64,000 nt of DNA from positions 39,327-103,326 of the forward strand of contig JAFDYF010000062.1 in the NCBI GenBank assembly GCA_018267575.1. Direction: 5' to 3'. The translations under genes and the position numbers were made by a program. The notes below the pieces were generated by a model. That model saw only the letters and a program-made list of their open reading frames with translations, made no database searches and was not told where the DNA came from. Each line of letters opens with the position of its first letter. The first letter of the stretch is position 1. This DNA is from Bacteroidota bacterium (GTDB lineage Bacteria; Bacteroidota; Bacteroidia; Chitinophagales; Chitinophagaceae). Below are positions 54,945-63,375 of this stretch, piece by piece.

Positions 54945-55982
54945 ATGAACCGTAGAAAATTCATCAAAGAAACATCGGTAACCAGTGCTGGCATTCTTTA
55001 TCTCCCGAACTTATTCAATTCTGGTAGAAAAGAAGATACTATACTTGGTCATAACAACAAACGTTATCGCCTCAACAAAGAATGGAGCCAGTTGGATGCC
55101 ACCAGATATCCTGTGAAGGATTGTCATGAGATGGTACAGGATAGCAAGGGACGCATCATCCTGCTCACCAACGAAACGCATAACAATGTGATTTTTTATG
55201 ACAAGAAAGGCAAGCTGATCAAGACTTGGGGGCATGAATATCCGGGTGCACATGGGCTAACCCTTTTCAATGAAAATGGGCATGAGGTATTGTTCATATG
55301 CGATAACAACAGGCATCAGGTCATCAAAACAACACTCGATGGAAAAGTGCTCATGGTGCTGGACTATCCAAAAGAAACCGGCAAATACGAAAAGGCCGAG
55401 GAATATATTCCCACAGAAACGGCGATTGCTGCTAATGGAGATATCTATGTGGCAGATGGTTATGGTAAGGATTTTGTGACGCAGTATGATTATAAAGGCC
55501 GCTATATCCGCCATTTTGGGGGAAGGGGCGACAAAGACGAGAACCTCTTGAACGCACATGGCATCTGCATTGACCACCGCCAAATGGGAGATCCAACACT
55601 AGTGGTAACCTCACGTCAACAAAATGCATTCAAACGCTACACTATGGATGGGGTATACCTCAGCACCATACCCTTGCCAGGTGCATGGGTATGCAGACCT
55701 GTGATCAATGGCGACTACCTATACAGTGCAGTGTTGCAAAGTAATGCGCACCAAAATGAACAATCCGGATTTGTAACCATATTGGACAAGGACTTCAAAG
55801 TAGTATCCAATTTAGCTGGAAGCGACCCCACCTATTCAGGTGATAAGCCCGAAGAGATGCACCAAACCATAAAAGCATTCCAATACCCACATGATGTTTG
55901 CATCGACGATGACCAGAACATGTATGTGTGTCAGTGGAACTCCGGGCATGTGTATCCTTATAAGCTGGAACCTGTTTCATAA
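54945..55982 (+). CDS. Tat-exported NHL-type six-bladed beta-propeller protein
   Basis: A 345-residue protein with a Tat leader (MNRRKFIKETSVTSAG). Repeated NHL-like blades are visible: GLTLFNENGHEVLFICDNN, IAANGDIYVADGYGKDFV, GICIDHRQMGDPTLVVTSR and DVCIDDDQNMYVCQWNSG. These resemble the propeller of peptidylglycine amidating enzymes but without its zinc/copper catalytic modules. It lies between the DUF1501 gene and the membrane cytochrome gene, so a shared periplasmic pathway is likely. Confidence 0.88.
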   Translation: MNRRKFIKETSVTSAGILYLPNLFNSGRKEDTILGHNNKRYRLNKEWSQLDATRYPVKDCHEMVQDSKGRIILLTNETHNNVIFYDKKGKLIKTWGHEYPGAHGLTLFNENGHEVLFICDNNRHQVIKTTLDGKVLMVLDYPKETGKYEKAEEYIPTETAIAANGDIYVADGYGKDFVTQYDYKGRYIRHFGGRGDKDENLLNAHGICIDHRQMGDPTLVVTSRQQNAFKRYTMDGVYLSTIPLPGAWVCRPVINGDYLYSAVLQSNAHQNEQSGFVTILDKDFKVVSNLAGSDPTYSGDKPEEMHQTIKAFQYPHDVCIDDDQNMYVCQWNSGHVYPYKLEPVS

Positions 55983-56042
55983 TAAACTACCAAGTGAATA
56001 GTGGATGGTCAAATTTTCAGCATTCACTATTCACTGACTTTA

Positions 56043-56066
56043 GCGTTAGGTTAAGTTAACTAACGC
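56043..56066. repeat. Short inverted repeat after the beta-propeller gene
   Basis: GCGTTAG and CTAACGC arms with the ten-base loop GTTAAGTTAA. It may serve as terminator; a related arrangement occurs after 61376. Confidence 0.5.
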
Positions 56067-56133
56067 AGGTTTGATTGTAAGCCCCCCCCAAAAAAACAAC
56101 TACTATTTTTATTTAAAGAATCAGCCCTAACTG

Positions 56134-58284
56134 ATGTTGAACTGGAAAAACGTATTATATAACATAACGATTGCGGCCAATTGTCTTCTCTGCTTCTTTT
56201 TGATATTTTACGACAAGCTCACCGTTCCCATTTTTTTGCAAGTGGTCGGCCGTGCGCACCCATTGTTCCTCCATTTTCCCATTGTATTGTTCATATTATT
56301 TATTGGTATAGTATGGCTTTCGCAGAAAAACAAAGCCGATGTCCTGTATAAAAACATCAGCCAATGGCTATTGCTTTCAACAGCCTTTACGGCAGCCATC
56401 ACGGCATTGATGGGCTTATTCATATCCAAAGAGCCCGGATATAATGAAGAATCACTGCAATGGCATAAATGGAGTGGAGCGGCTGTATCACTAATCGCTA
56501 TTTTATGGTATAGCTTTTACGATTCCATCAGCAAACACAAAACTATGTTGGCTAGCTCAAGTATGGCCAGTGCGCTGGTGCTGCTCATTGCCGGGCATGA
56601 AGGCGCTAACATCACCCACGGCGATGGTTTTCTATTTGCCCCTATAGAAAAAGACCTACAGCCACCAAGACCTGCTTTGGGCGAAGCCGTGGTTTTCACT
56701 GATATGGTAAGGCCCATACTCAATGCAAAATGCGTGAGTTGCCATAATAGCAATAAAGCAAAAGGTGAACTCGTGATGGAATCGCCCGAACTATTGCTCA
56801 GAGGCGGTAAGGATGGACCACTTTGGGACACTACGGATGTGAACATGAGCCTCATCATGCAAAGACTGCATTTACCTTTGGAAGAAAAAAAACACATGCC
56901 CCCCAATGGTAAGCCACAACTCACCGATGAGGAAATGGCCATACTTTATAATTGGATAAAAGGTGGAGCCGATTTCAAAGTAAAAGTGATTGATCTTGCA
57001 CCCACAGACACGTTGCGATCCATCGCAGGAAATCTGTTCAAAGCTTCGGGTGAAGAAGAACATTATGACTTTGCAGCAGCAAGTGAAAAAACCATACAGG
57101 ACCTGAATAGCAATTTCAGAACGGTTTACCCTATTGCCACAGGCTCCCCTGCCATTGCAGTGGATTATTTCGGGGCCGCTTTTTTTAAGCCTGAACATTT
57201 GAAGGATTTGCTGAAAATCAAAGAGCAACTAGTATCCCTCAATCTTGATAAGATGCCTGTAACTGATAATGACCTTCAGACAATCGGTCAACTTACGGCA
57301 TTGAGGAAACTGAACCTCTCCTTTAGCAAAGTCACCAACGATGGGCTATCGTCCTTGAAAGGATTGACCCATCTCAGGGAAATCGCCTTGGGCAATACAG
57401 ATATAAAAAAAGAAGGACTGGAAAAATTATTATCCATAAAAGGGCTTCAAACTGTATTTGTTTGGAACACCGGTATCAGCCAAGATGATGCTACCCAATT
57501 GAGAAAACAATTTGCTGCTACCGAAATAGAGATGGGTATGCGCACCGACACCATGTTCATCAAACTCAATCCCCCCATTATACAGAACGTGGCAAAAGTA
57601 ATTGACAGTCCTACCAAACTCCGTTTAAAACATTTTGTCCCTGGTATCAAAATCAGATATACTATAGATGGCTCCGACCCTGATAGTAGCCTCTCCCTGC
57701 TATATGATAGCAATAGTGTGATCAGCAAACAATGTCTGGTAAAAGCCAAGGCATTCAAGCCAGGTTGGCGGAGTAGCGATATTGTACAGTACCAATTTTT
57801 TCAGGCAACTTATCGGCCTGATACCATCATCATGATGAAACCTGCTGATTCAAACTATATGGGTAAAGGGGGTAAGACTTTGAAAGACCTCGTGAACGGT
57901 TCACTCAATTTTGGTGATGGCAAATGGCTTGCTTTCAGGAAGAACAATATGGAATGTCTGCTGGTTTTTCCAAAACCCGTGAGCCCAGAGACCATAACCA
58001 TCAATTCGCTTACCGATGTGGGCTCAAAAATTTTTCCACCGAAAAAGATACTCATCTATGGGGGTGAGGAAAAGAATAACCTAAAACTGCTGTACCAGTC
58101 GACACCGCAAAAAGATACCATGCAAAGACCGAGCTATTTGATCCCCTACGACTGTAAGATCAAACCCACCAAAGCAAGGTTTATCAAAATTGTGGTGGAG
58201 CCATTTGGTCAGCTACCGAAACAGCCCAATGAAAAGAAACCACAATATGGCTGGTTTTTTACGGATGAGATATTTGTAAACTAA
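56134..58284 (+). CDS. Membrane c-type cytochrome-like protein with LRR and chitobiase-like C-terminal domains
   Basis: A 716-residue mosaic. Residues about 1-170 hold four to five helices of the DUF2231-like type (VGRAHPLFLHFPIVLF). Residues about 180-280 are a PSCyt1-like domain with CVSCHNSNKAKGEL and KHMPPNGKPQLTDEE. Leucine-rich repeats follow (LRKLNLSFSKVTNDGLSSLKGLTHLREIALG in pieces), then a CHB_HEX-like strand segment (IRYTIDGSDPDSS) and a discoidin-like end. It completes the four-gene set and could be its membrane electron-transfer partner. Haem binding by the single CxxCH is plausible but not certain. Confidence 0.88.
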   Translation: MLNWKNVLYNITIAANCLLCFFLIFYDKLTVPIFLQVVGRAHPLFLHFPIVLFILFIGIVWLSQKNKADVLYKNISQWLLLSTAFTAAITALMGLFISKEPGYNEESLQWHKWSGAAVSLIAILWYSFYDSISKHKTMLASSSMASALVLLIAGHEGANITHGDGFLFAPIEKDLQPPRPALGEAVVFTDMVRPILNAKCVSCHNSNKAKGELVMESPELLLRGGKDGPLWDTTDVNMSLIMQRLHLPLEEKKHMPPNGKPQLTDEEMAILYNWIKGGADFKVKVIDLAPTDTLRSIAGNLFKASGEEEHYDFAAASEKTIQDLNSNFRTVYPIATGSPAIAVDYFGAAFFKPEHLKDLLKIKEQLVSLNLDKMPVTDNDLQTIGQLTALRKLNLSFSKVTNDGLSSLKGLTHLREIALGNTDIKKEGLEKLLSIKGLQTVFVWNTGISQDDATQLRKQFAATEIEMGMRTDTMFIKLNPPIIQNVAKVIDSPTKLRLKHFVPGIKIRYTIDGSDPDSSLSLLYDSNSVISKQCLVKAKAFKPGWRSSDIVQYQFFQATYRPDTIIMMKPADSNYMGKGGKTLKDLVNGSLNFGDGKWLAFRKNNMECLLVFPKPVSPETITINSLTDVGSKIFPPKKILIYGGEEKNNLKLLYQSTPQKDTMQRPSYLIPYDCKIKPTKARFIKIVVEPFGQLPKQPNEKKPQYGWFFTDEIFVN

Positions 58285-58328
58285 GAATCGTAAAAGATAC
58301 GCTGGACCTACATTTCATGAGGTTGTGA

Positions 58329-58556
58329 TTAGGCAAACAATTCTTCAATCCTTTTACCTACCAATGAAACCAAGGTCATATCGATCCGATCTTTTTCCTG
58401 CCCCGGGAGTAGTAAAGCACGGTAATTATCTTCTTCATCCTTCTCGAAAAATACTTCATTTGCCCCTAGCATGACCTTGACTTTATGGGTATACCCTTGC
58501 AATAATAGCTCCGAAGGAAGCTCCAATAGTGCCCCTTTATAATGAATATCTATCAT
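58329..58556 (-). CDS. Small conserved Bacteroidota protein of unknown function
   Basis: A 75-residue acidic protein beginning MIDIHYKGALLELPSELL, with FEKDEEDNYRALLLP and a C-terminal helix. I recall close relatives with the same opening and D-E-x-x-YRA motif as uncharacterised proteins widespread in Bacteroidota. ATG 58556 gives that family start; a TTG extension to 58577 is less likely. Divergent from the SWIB gene. Confidence 0.7.
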   Translation of the reverse strand: MIDIHYKGALLELPSELLLQGYTHKVKVMLGANEVFFEKDEEDNYRALLLPGQEKDRIDMTLVSLVGKRIEELFA

Positions 58557-58711
58557 GAAAGAGTTGTCCACTAGCAAATACTTATTAACAACAATATTAA
58601 CCTTTCCGTTCTCCCCAAGGGAAATATAGCAGAATTTTTTTTGAAGATTGCTAAACCTCCGTATTTTAGTGCTAGCAAGCTCTTATTTACTAACTAATAA
58701 ATTCTAACAAA

Positions 58712-59113
58712 ATGGCAAAATCAGCCAAACCCAAAGCAAAAAAAGCAGTAAAAAAAGCAGCTCCTAAAAAAGCAGCGAAAAAAGTAGCAAAGAAAGCTGC
58801 TCCTAAAAAAGCAGTTAAGAAAGCAGCAAAAAAGAAAGCAGCACCGAAAAAAAAATCTGCTAGAAAACCGAATGCTGCATTTATGAAACCACTTACTGCA
58901 AGTCCTGCACTTGCTGATGTAATTGGAGCAAAGCCATTACCAAGAACAGAAATCATCAAAAAGATTTGGGAACATATCAAGAAGAATGGATTGCAAGACA
59001 GCAAGAACAGACGCATGATCAACGCAGACGCTAAATTGAAAGTATTGTTTGGCGGAAAAACGCAGGTATCTATGTTTGACATTGCTAGTATTGTAAACAA
59101 AAATGCCAAATAA
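58712..59113 (+). CDS. SWIB/MDM2 domain protein with histone-H1-like tail
   Basis: A 133-residue basic protein. Residues 1-54 are a lysine/alanine/proline tail built of KKAAPKK- and KKAVKK-like repeats, as in histone H1 and bacterial H1-like proteins. Residues about 55-130 are a SWIB/MDM2 domain (FMKPLTASPALADVIG, IIKKIWEHIKKNGLQD, LFGGKTQVSMFDI). It probably binds DNA through the tail and may be a nucleoid protein. A classic T-tract terminator follows, so it is a single-gene transcript, likely well expressed. Confidence 0.92.
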   Translation: MAKSAKPKAKKAVKKAAPKKAAKKVAKKAAPKKAVKKAAKKKAAPKKKSARKPNAAFMKPLTASPALADVIGAKPLPRTEIIKKIWEHIKKNGLQDSKNRRMINADAKLKVLFGGKTQVSMFDIASIVNKNAK

Positions 59114-59148
59114 TTTTTCTTAAAAGGAAAAATTAAAATCTAGTTCAT

Positions 59149-59175
59149 GGCTGCCTTTTTTGGGCAGCCTTTTTT
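59149..59175 (+). terminator. Rho-independent terminator of the SWIB gene
   Basis: GGCTGCC / GGCAGCC stem with a T-rich loop, followed by six Ts. It ends 36 bases or more after the SWIB stop. Confidence 0.9.
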
Positions 59176-59178
59176 ATG

Positions 59179-59199
59179 GTCTGACGCTCTCCGTCTGAC
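59179..59199 (+). repeat. GTCTGAC-containing repeat, copy 1
   Basis: GTCTGAC, seven bases, then GTCTGAC again, directly after the SWIB terminator. An inverted near-identical copy (20 of 21 positions) lies at 59937-59957. Confidence 0.6.
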
Positions 59200-59264
59200 C
59201 ATAAAAACGATACCTAATTAAATCAAAAAAGAAAATTGCAACAATATGCCGCATTATAAATAAG

Positions 59265-59792
59265 TCATCGAGCATTAACATCAGTTAATTTTTTTTCCAT
59301 CACAATCATTTCCAACGGTTGTTTTTGTATCCCAAACTTTTCGCCCACCGGAAATGGTTTTACTTCTCCTGTTTTATGGAATCCGTGACGTTCGTACCAT
59401 GCAATCAGTTCGCTTCTTACTGAAATCACGGTCATAAAAACTGCCAGACATCCATGTTCCCTTGCATAATCATCGGCAGCGACCAATAATTTTTTGCCAA
59501 TACCGGTCCCTTGTAATTCTGGAGATACGGTAAGCATGCCTAGATATAATCGGTTATCCTGTTTCTGTAAATTCACACAGGCCAAAATTTTATCCGCGTC
59601 ATCCGTATATTTTAAAATAACAGTTTGGGGATCGCTAATCAAATCCATCAAATTGGCTTCGTCTGTACGGGTGCCATCCAACAAATCGGCCTCTGTGGTC
59701 CATCCCTTTTTTGCGCCTTCCCCTCGATAGGCACTATTGATCAATTGAACCAATGCTGGGATATCCGTTTTTAGTGCGGGGCTTATACTCAT
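59265..59792 (-). CDS. GNAT family N-acetyltransferase
   Basis: A 175-residue acetyltransferase. LYLGMLTVSPELQGTGIGKKLL carries the acetyl-CoA pyrophosphate-binding QGTGIG motif; AWYERHGFHKTGE is the family C-terminal strand. The substrate cannot be read from sequence. It is bracketed by two inverted copies of a 21-base repeat and has a minus-strand TAnnTTTG box just upstream. Confidence 0.9.
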   Translation of the reverse strand: MSISPALKTDIPALVQLINSAYRGEGAKKGWTTEADLLDGTRTDEANLMDLISDPQTVILKYTDDADKILACVNLQKQDNRLYLGMLTVSPELQGTGIGKKLLVAADDYAREHGCLAVFMTVISVRSELIAWYERHGFHKTGEVKPFPVGEKFGIQKQPLEMIVMEKKLTDVNAR

Positions 59793-59805
59793 CTGCTTTT
59801 TCTTG

Positions 59806-59813
59806 CAAATATA
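59806..59813 (-). promoter_or_regulatory. Possible -7 box of the GNAT gene
   Basis: TATATTTG on the minus strand, about 14 bases before the ATG. A TTG lies 15 bases upstream of it, slightly close for the consensus. Confidence 0.35.
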
Positions 59814-59936
59814 AATGCTATTTTATCTCAAGTAAATTGAAACTAACCACTCTTGGTATTTTTTAATCAGCAACTTGGGAAATCCATTATGCCTCTGCGT
59901 GAAATTCTAATTTTATAAACCATGCTGATATTGCTA

Positions 59937-59957
59937 GTCAGACGGAGACCGTCAGAC
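59937..59957 (-). repeat. GTCTGAC-containing repeat, copy 2 (inverted)
   Basis: On the minus strand GTCTGAC, seven bases, GTCTGAC, differing at one position from 59179-59199. See copy 1. Confidence 0.6.
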
Positions 59958-60002
59958 TAATTGTTCAAAAAGAGAACATCTTATTATCAACTCAAAAAAC
60001 TC

Positions 60003-60036
60003 TTGAGTCCGCTTAAACAATTATCAACTAATTTTG
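60003..60036 (+). promoter_or_regulatory. Promoter of the PLP enzyme gene
   Basis: TTG at 60003-60005 and TAATTTTG at 60029-60036, 23 bases apart. Predicted start of transcription is about 20 bases before the ATG at 60065. Confidence 0.45.
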
Positions 60037-60064
60037 AAGCATTGTTTATCAAACTTGAATCAAG

Positions 60065-61288
60065 ATGGCAGAGCAATCTTTCGAATTGACCGGCATAAGT
60101 TCAGTAGCACTTCATGCAGCAGGGAATGGACATGCAGAGTATGCCCACTTACCACCTATTTATGCGAGTTCCACATTTACTTTCGATACTGCCCAACAGG
60201 GCATGGAGCGTTTTGCGGGAAAAGATAAAGAAAATATCTATAGTCGCTGGGGCAATCCCAGTTTTAAGGTGGCAGAACAAACCATTGCCGCATTGGAATC
60301 ATTTGGCTTAAAAGATGAACAGGGAAACCCGCTACAATTAAAAGCATTGTTGCATGCGAGTGGGCAGGCCGCCATGAGCACCATGTTCATGAGTAATTTA
60401 CAAACTGGCGATACATTGGTTTCGCATTTCTCCTTGTACGGTGGCACCTACGAACTGATGCATAAAGTGCTTGGTGAAAATGGCATCCACACCATTATTA
60501 TTGATATGCGTGACCTGAATTTGTTGGAAGATACACTCAAAAAAAACAAGGTCAAGCTCATCCATATTGAAACCCCCGCCAACCCAACCATACAATGTGT
60601 GGATATTGCAGCGGTCACCAAATTGGCAAAAGCACATGGCATTATTGTAACAGTGGACAATACTTTTGCCACCCCTTATCTTCAACAACCATTTAAATAT
60701 GGGGTCGATTTTGTTTTCCACTCCACCACTAAATTTTTGAATGGCCATGGCACGGCGATTGGCGGTGTATTGATCGGAAAAGATATTGAGTTTATGAAAA
60801 CAAAAGCATGGAAATGGCATGCCCTGCTTGGTGGCAACGCCAACCCTTTCGATGCGTTTTTGTTGACCATTGGAATGAAAACACTGGAAGTAAGGATGGA
60901 CCGGCATTGTAGTAATGCGGTTCAGGTTGCTGAATTTTTATCAAAGCACAAACAGATTGCCCATGTAAATTATACAGGTCTTCCCTCCCACCCCGACCAT
61001 GCCACGGCTCAAAAACAAATGCGCCATTTTGGACCCATGATGAGCTTTGAACTGAAAGGTGGGCTCGAGTCAGGGAAAAAATTTATCGATAAACTCCAAA
61101 TGTGCGTTCGTGCCGTATCCTTAGGAACAGCCGACACCTTGCTCTCCCATCCCGCCAGCATGACGCACTATAGCGTGCCGAGAGAAGAGCGTATTCGGTT
61201 TGGCATTACCGATGGATTGATCCGAATGAGCGTGGGGATTGAAAATATCGCAGACATCCTAAACGATTTGGATCAGGCATTGAGCTAG
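60065..61288 (+). CDS. Cys/Met metabolism PLP-dependent enzyme (trans-sulfuration family)
   Basis: A 407-residue fold-type I enzyme. Lys223 in HSTTKFLNGHGTAIGG forms the Schiff base, Asp198 in TVDNTFATPY contacts the pyridine ring, and YSRWGNPSF (about 59-67) is the substrate-side YxRxxNPS motif. Length and motifs fit methionine gamma-lyase, O-acetylhomoserine sulfhydrylase or cystathionine lyase; these are not separable by eye. No cysteine-pathway partner is adjacent. Confidence 0.9.
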   Translation: MAEQSFELTGISSVALHAAGNGHAEYAHLPPIYASSTFTFDTAQQGMERFAGKDKENIYSRWGNPSFKVAEQTIAALESFGLKDEQGNPLQLKALLHASGQAAMSTMFMSNLQTGDTLVSHFSLYGGTYELMHKVLGENGIHTIIIDMRDLNLLEDTLKKNKVKLIHIETPANPTIQCVDIAAVTKLAKAHGIIVTVDNTFATPYLQQPFKYGVDFVFHSTTKFLNGHGTAIGGVLIGKDIEFMKTKAWKWHALLGGNANPFDAFLLTIGMKTLEVRMDRHCSNAVQVAEFLSKHKQIAHVNYTGLPSHPDHATAQKQMRHFGPMMSFELKGGLESGKKFIDKLQMCVRAVSLGTADTLLSHPASMTHYSVPREERIRFGITDGLIRMSVGIENIADILNDLDQALS

Positions 61289-61312
61289 GGTTAAGTTACC
61301 TATAAGTTTACT

Positions 61313-61374
61313 AAACCTCATCGGTTTTCAATAACCCGTTTTAATTTTTATTCCACCCAAAACTTGTGAGGTTT
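61313..61374. repeat. REP-like inverted repeat with AAACCTCA arms
   Basis: AAACCTCA at 61313-61320 pairs with TGAGGTTT at 61367-61374 (CTAAACCTCA / TGAGGTTTTAG with one bulge), a 46-base middle. It resembles the AAACCTCAT-type palindromes I know from Bacteroidota intergenic DNA. Confidence 0.5.
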
Positions 61375-61381
61375 TAGCGGC

Positions 61382-61398
61382 GTTATGCTTAACATAAC
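61382..61398. repeat. Small hairpin next to the REP-like element
   Basis: GTTATG-CTTAA-CATAAC, a perfect six-base stem directly after the AAACCTCA element and before the serine hydrolase promoter. Confidence 0.5.
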
Positions 61399-61475
61399 AC
61401 TAGGTTCTTCTTTTAGCATAGGAGCCAACCATGGAAATCAGCTTATTATAAACATAATATACCGTTCCTACCCTA

Positions 61476-61509
61476 TTGGTATATCCCATTCAAATTATTA
61501 TTAGTTTTG
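61476..61509 (+). promoter_or_regulatory. Promoter of the serine hydrolase gene
   Basis: TTG at 61476-61478 and TAGTTTTG at 61502-61509, 23 bases apart. The implied transcription start near 61516 leaves no leader for an ATG at 61520 and supports the ATG at 61556. Confidence 0.5.
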
Positions 61510-61555
61510 GATGTAAGCAATGCACGCAACAGAAACAACAAACCAAAATGCTTTT

Positions 61556-63370
61556 ATGAGATACCTTTTTACCATCCTTTTGGCCAGCCTAGTCATTAGT
61601 TCCTTTTCACAAAAGAAAAAAAATACAGAGGACAAACGATTTATTGGCCTGGATACCGCTTTTGCCAGAATATTAAAGGAATGGCATGCGCCGGGTTTTG
61701 CCGTGGCTGTTGTGGAGAAAAATCATATCGTGTATGCGAAAGGGTTTGGCTATCGGGATTATGAAAGTAAAATACCCGTTACCCCAAATACCTTGTTTGC
61801 GATTGGTTCCTGTACAAAAGCTTTTACCGCATCCTTGATTGGCATGTTGGTGAAGGATGGAAAGCTGGACTATGATAAACCCGTGCGAGATTATTTGCCA
61901 GAACTGAAATTCTACAATAATGAGATGAATGACAGAATCACCTTGCGTGATATGATGTGCCATCGTACCGGGTTGCCCCGACATGATTTATCATGGTATC
62001 TGTTCACTACCAGTTCAAGGGATAGCTTGCTCCAACGGATACAATATATGGAGCCCTCTGCGGGTCTGCGTGAAAAATGGCAATACAATAATTTTATGTT
62101 TTTTGCGCAGGGAATGGTCGCCGAAAAAATCACTGGTCGTAAATGGGAAGACAATATCCGTGAAAGGATTTTTCAACCATTGGGCATGAGCAGTTCAATA
62201 TTCTCGGTGGATGACATGAAGAAGAGTATTGATGCCGCATTGGGTTATCAAGCAAAAGATGATAGTATCATCAAAAAAATGGATTACTACCATATTGACG
62301 CCATGGGCCCAGCGGGTAGTATCAATAGCTCGGTAAACGATATGTCTAAATGGGTAATCACCTGGATCAACAATGGGAAATTCGATGGTAAGGAAATCAT
62401 TCCCACAGGTCATAGAACAGAAGCCATCAGTTCACAAATGATCATTGCTGGGGCATTACCCGATAAAGAAAATCCGGACATCTACTTTGCTAATTATGGC
62501 TTTGGTTGGATGCTCAGTTCTTATAGGGGACATTACCGTGTAGAACATGGTGGAAATATCAATGGCTTCTCGGCCAATACCAGTTTTTTCCCGAGCGACA
62601 GTATCGGCATCATCGTACTTTGCAACCAGAATGGCTCAGCCGTTCCTTCCATTGTAAGAAACCTACTGGCAGACCGGATGCTCAAACTAAAGTATCAAGA
62701 CTGGCAATCGGATGTGAAGAAAAAATTCGAGAAACAAAAGAAAGAGAATGAAGATGCAAAGAAAACTGCCATAAAAACAGATAAGCCCAAAACAAAAACA
62801 TCGCATGAATGGAAAGACTATGAAGGTCTTTACGGCAATAAAGCCTATGGTATTTTTGATGTTCAACTCCAAAGGGATTCTCTTTTTGCTTTCGCAGGCA
62901 ATCATACCTGGTGGCTCAAACATAACCAATACGATATTTTTGATGCTTTTGATAAAGACCCCAAGGAAGGAATTGATACTTCAGATAATAGTATCCCAAT
63001 ACAATTTCAGATGAATGCCAATGGAGACCTTACCAGTTTCGACATTGGGCTAGAGCCCACCCTCAAACCGATTTCTTTTACCAAATCGCCCAAAGCCAAA
63101 GCCATTTCAATTGACAGTCTACAGAAATATGTGGGCGATTATGAATTGAGTAGTATAATCCTGAAAATCTCCATCAAAAACAATAAAACATTAACCCTCT
63201 TTGTACCCGGTCAACCTGAATATGAATTGGTGCCAGTCGACAAAAACAAATTCAGTATTAAATCATTGACGGGGTTCACCGTTCAGTTTAATGTGAACGA
63301 CAAAAATGAAATAACAGAATTGCTCTCCATTCAACCAAATGGGACTTTCAAGGCAAAAAGAAAAAAATAA
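61556..63370 (+). CDS. Serine hydrolase (beta-lactamase class C-like) with DUF3471-type C-terminal domain
   Basis: A 604-residue secreted protein. The signal peptide is about residues 1-18 (ending SSFSQ). Ser85-Cys-Thr-Lys88 is the SxxK motif and Tyr177-Asn178-Asn179 the YxN motif; VEHGGNINGFSA fits the HxG region. A charged linker (about 380-410) leads to a beta-rich DUF3471-like domain. Such proteins act as peptidases or esterases. ATG 61556 gives a normal signal peptide; the in-frame ATG at 61520 would add 12 polar residues before it. Confidence 0.9.
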   Translation: MRYLFTILLASLVISSFSQKKKNTEDKRFIGLDTAFARILKEWHAPGFAVAVVEKNHIVYAKGFGYRDYESKIPVTPNTLFAIGSCTKAFTASLIGMLVKDGKLDYDKPVRDYLPELKFYNNEMNDRITLRDMMCHRTGLPRHDLSWYLFTTSSRDSLLQRIQYMEPSAGLREKWQYNNFMFFAQGMVAEKITGRKWEDNIRERIFQPLGMSSSIFSVDDMKKSIDAALGYQAKDDSIIKKMDYYHIDAMGPAGSINSSVNDMSKWVITWINNGKFDGKEIIPTGHRTEAISSQMIIAGALPDKENPDIYFANYGFGWMLSSYRGHYRVEHGGNINGFSANTSFFPSDSIGIIVLCNQNGSAVPSIVRNLLADRMLKLKYQDWQSDVKKKFEKQKKENEDAKKTAIKTDKPKTKTSHEWKDYEGLYGNKAYGIFDVQLQRDSLFAFAGNHTWWLKHNQYDIFDAFDKDPKEGIDTSDNSIPIQFQMNANGDLTSFDIGLEPTLKPISFTKSPKAKAISIDSLQKYVGDYELSSIILKISIKNNKTLTLFVPGQPEYELVPVDKNKFSIKSLTGFTVQFNVNDKNEITELLSIQPNGTFKAKRKK

Positions 63371-63375
63371 CCTTC

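Noticed and set aside
58690..59109. Long antisense frame across the SWIB gene, rich in Ala and Phe.
   Set aside because: It is the mirror of the Lys/Ala repeat coding; the plus-strand SWIB protein has a clear domain, and a terminator on its own strand.
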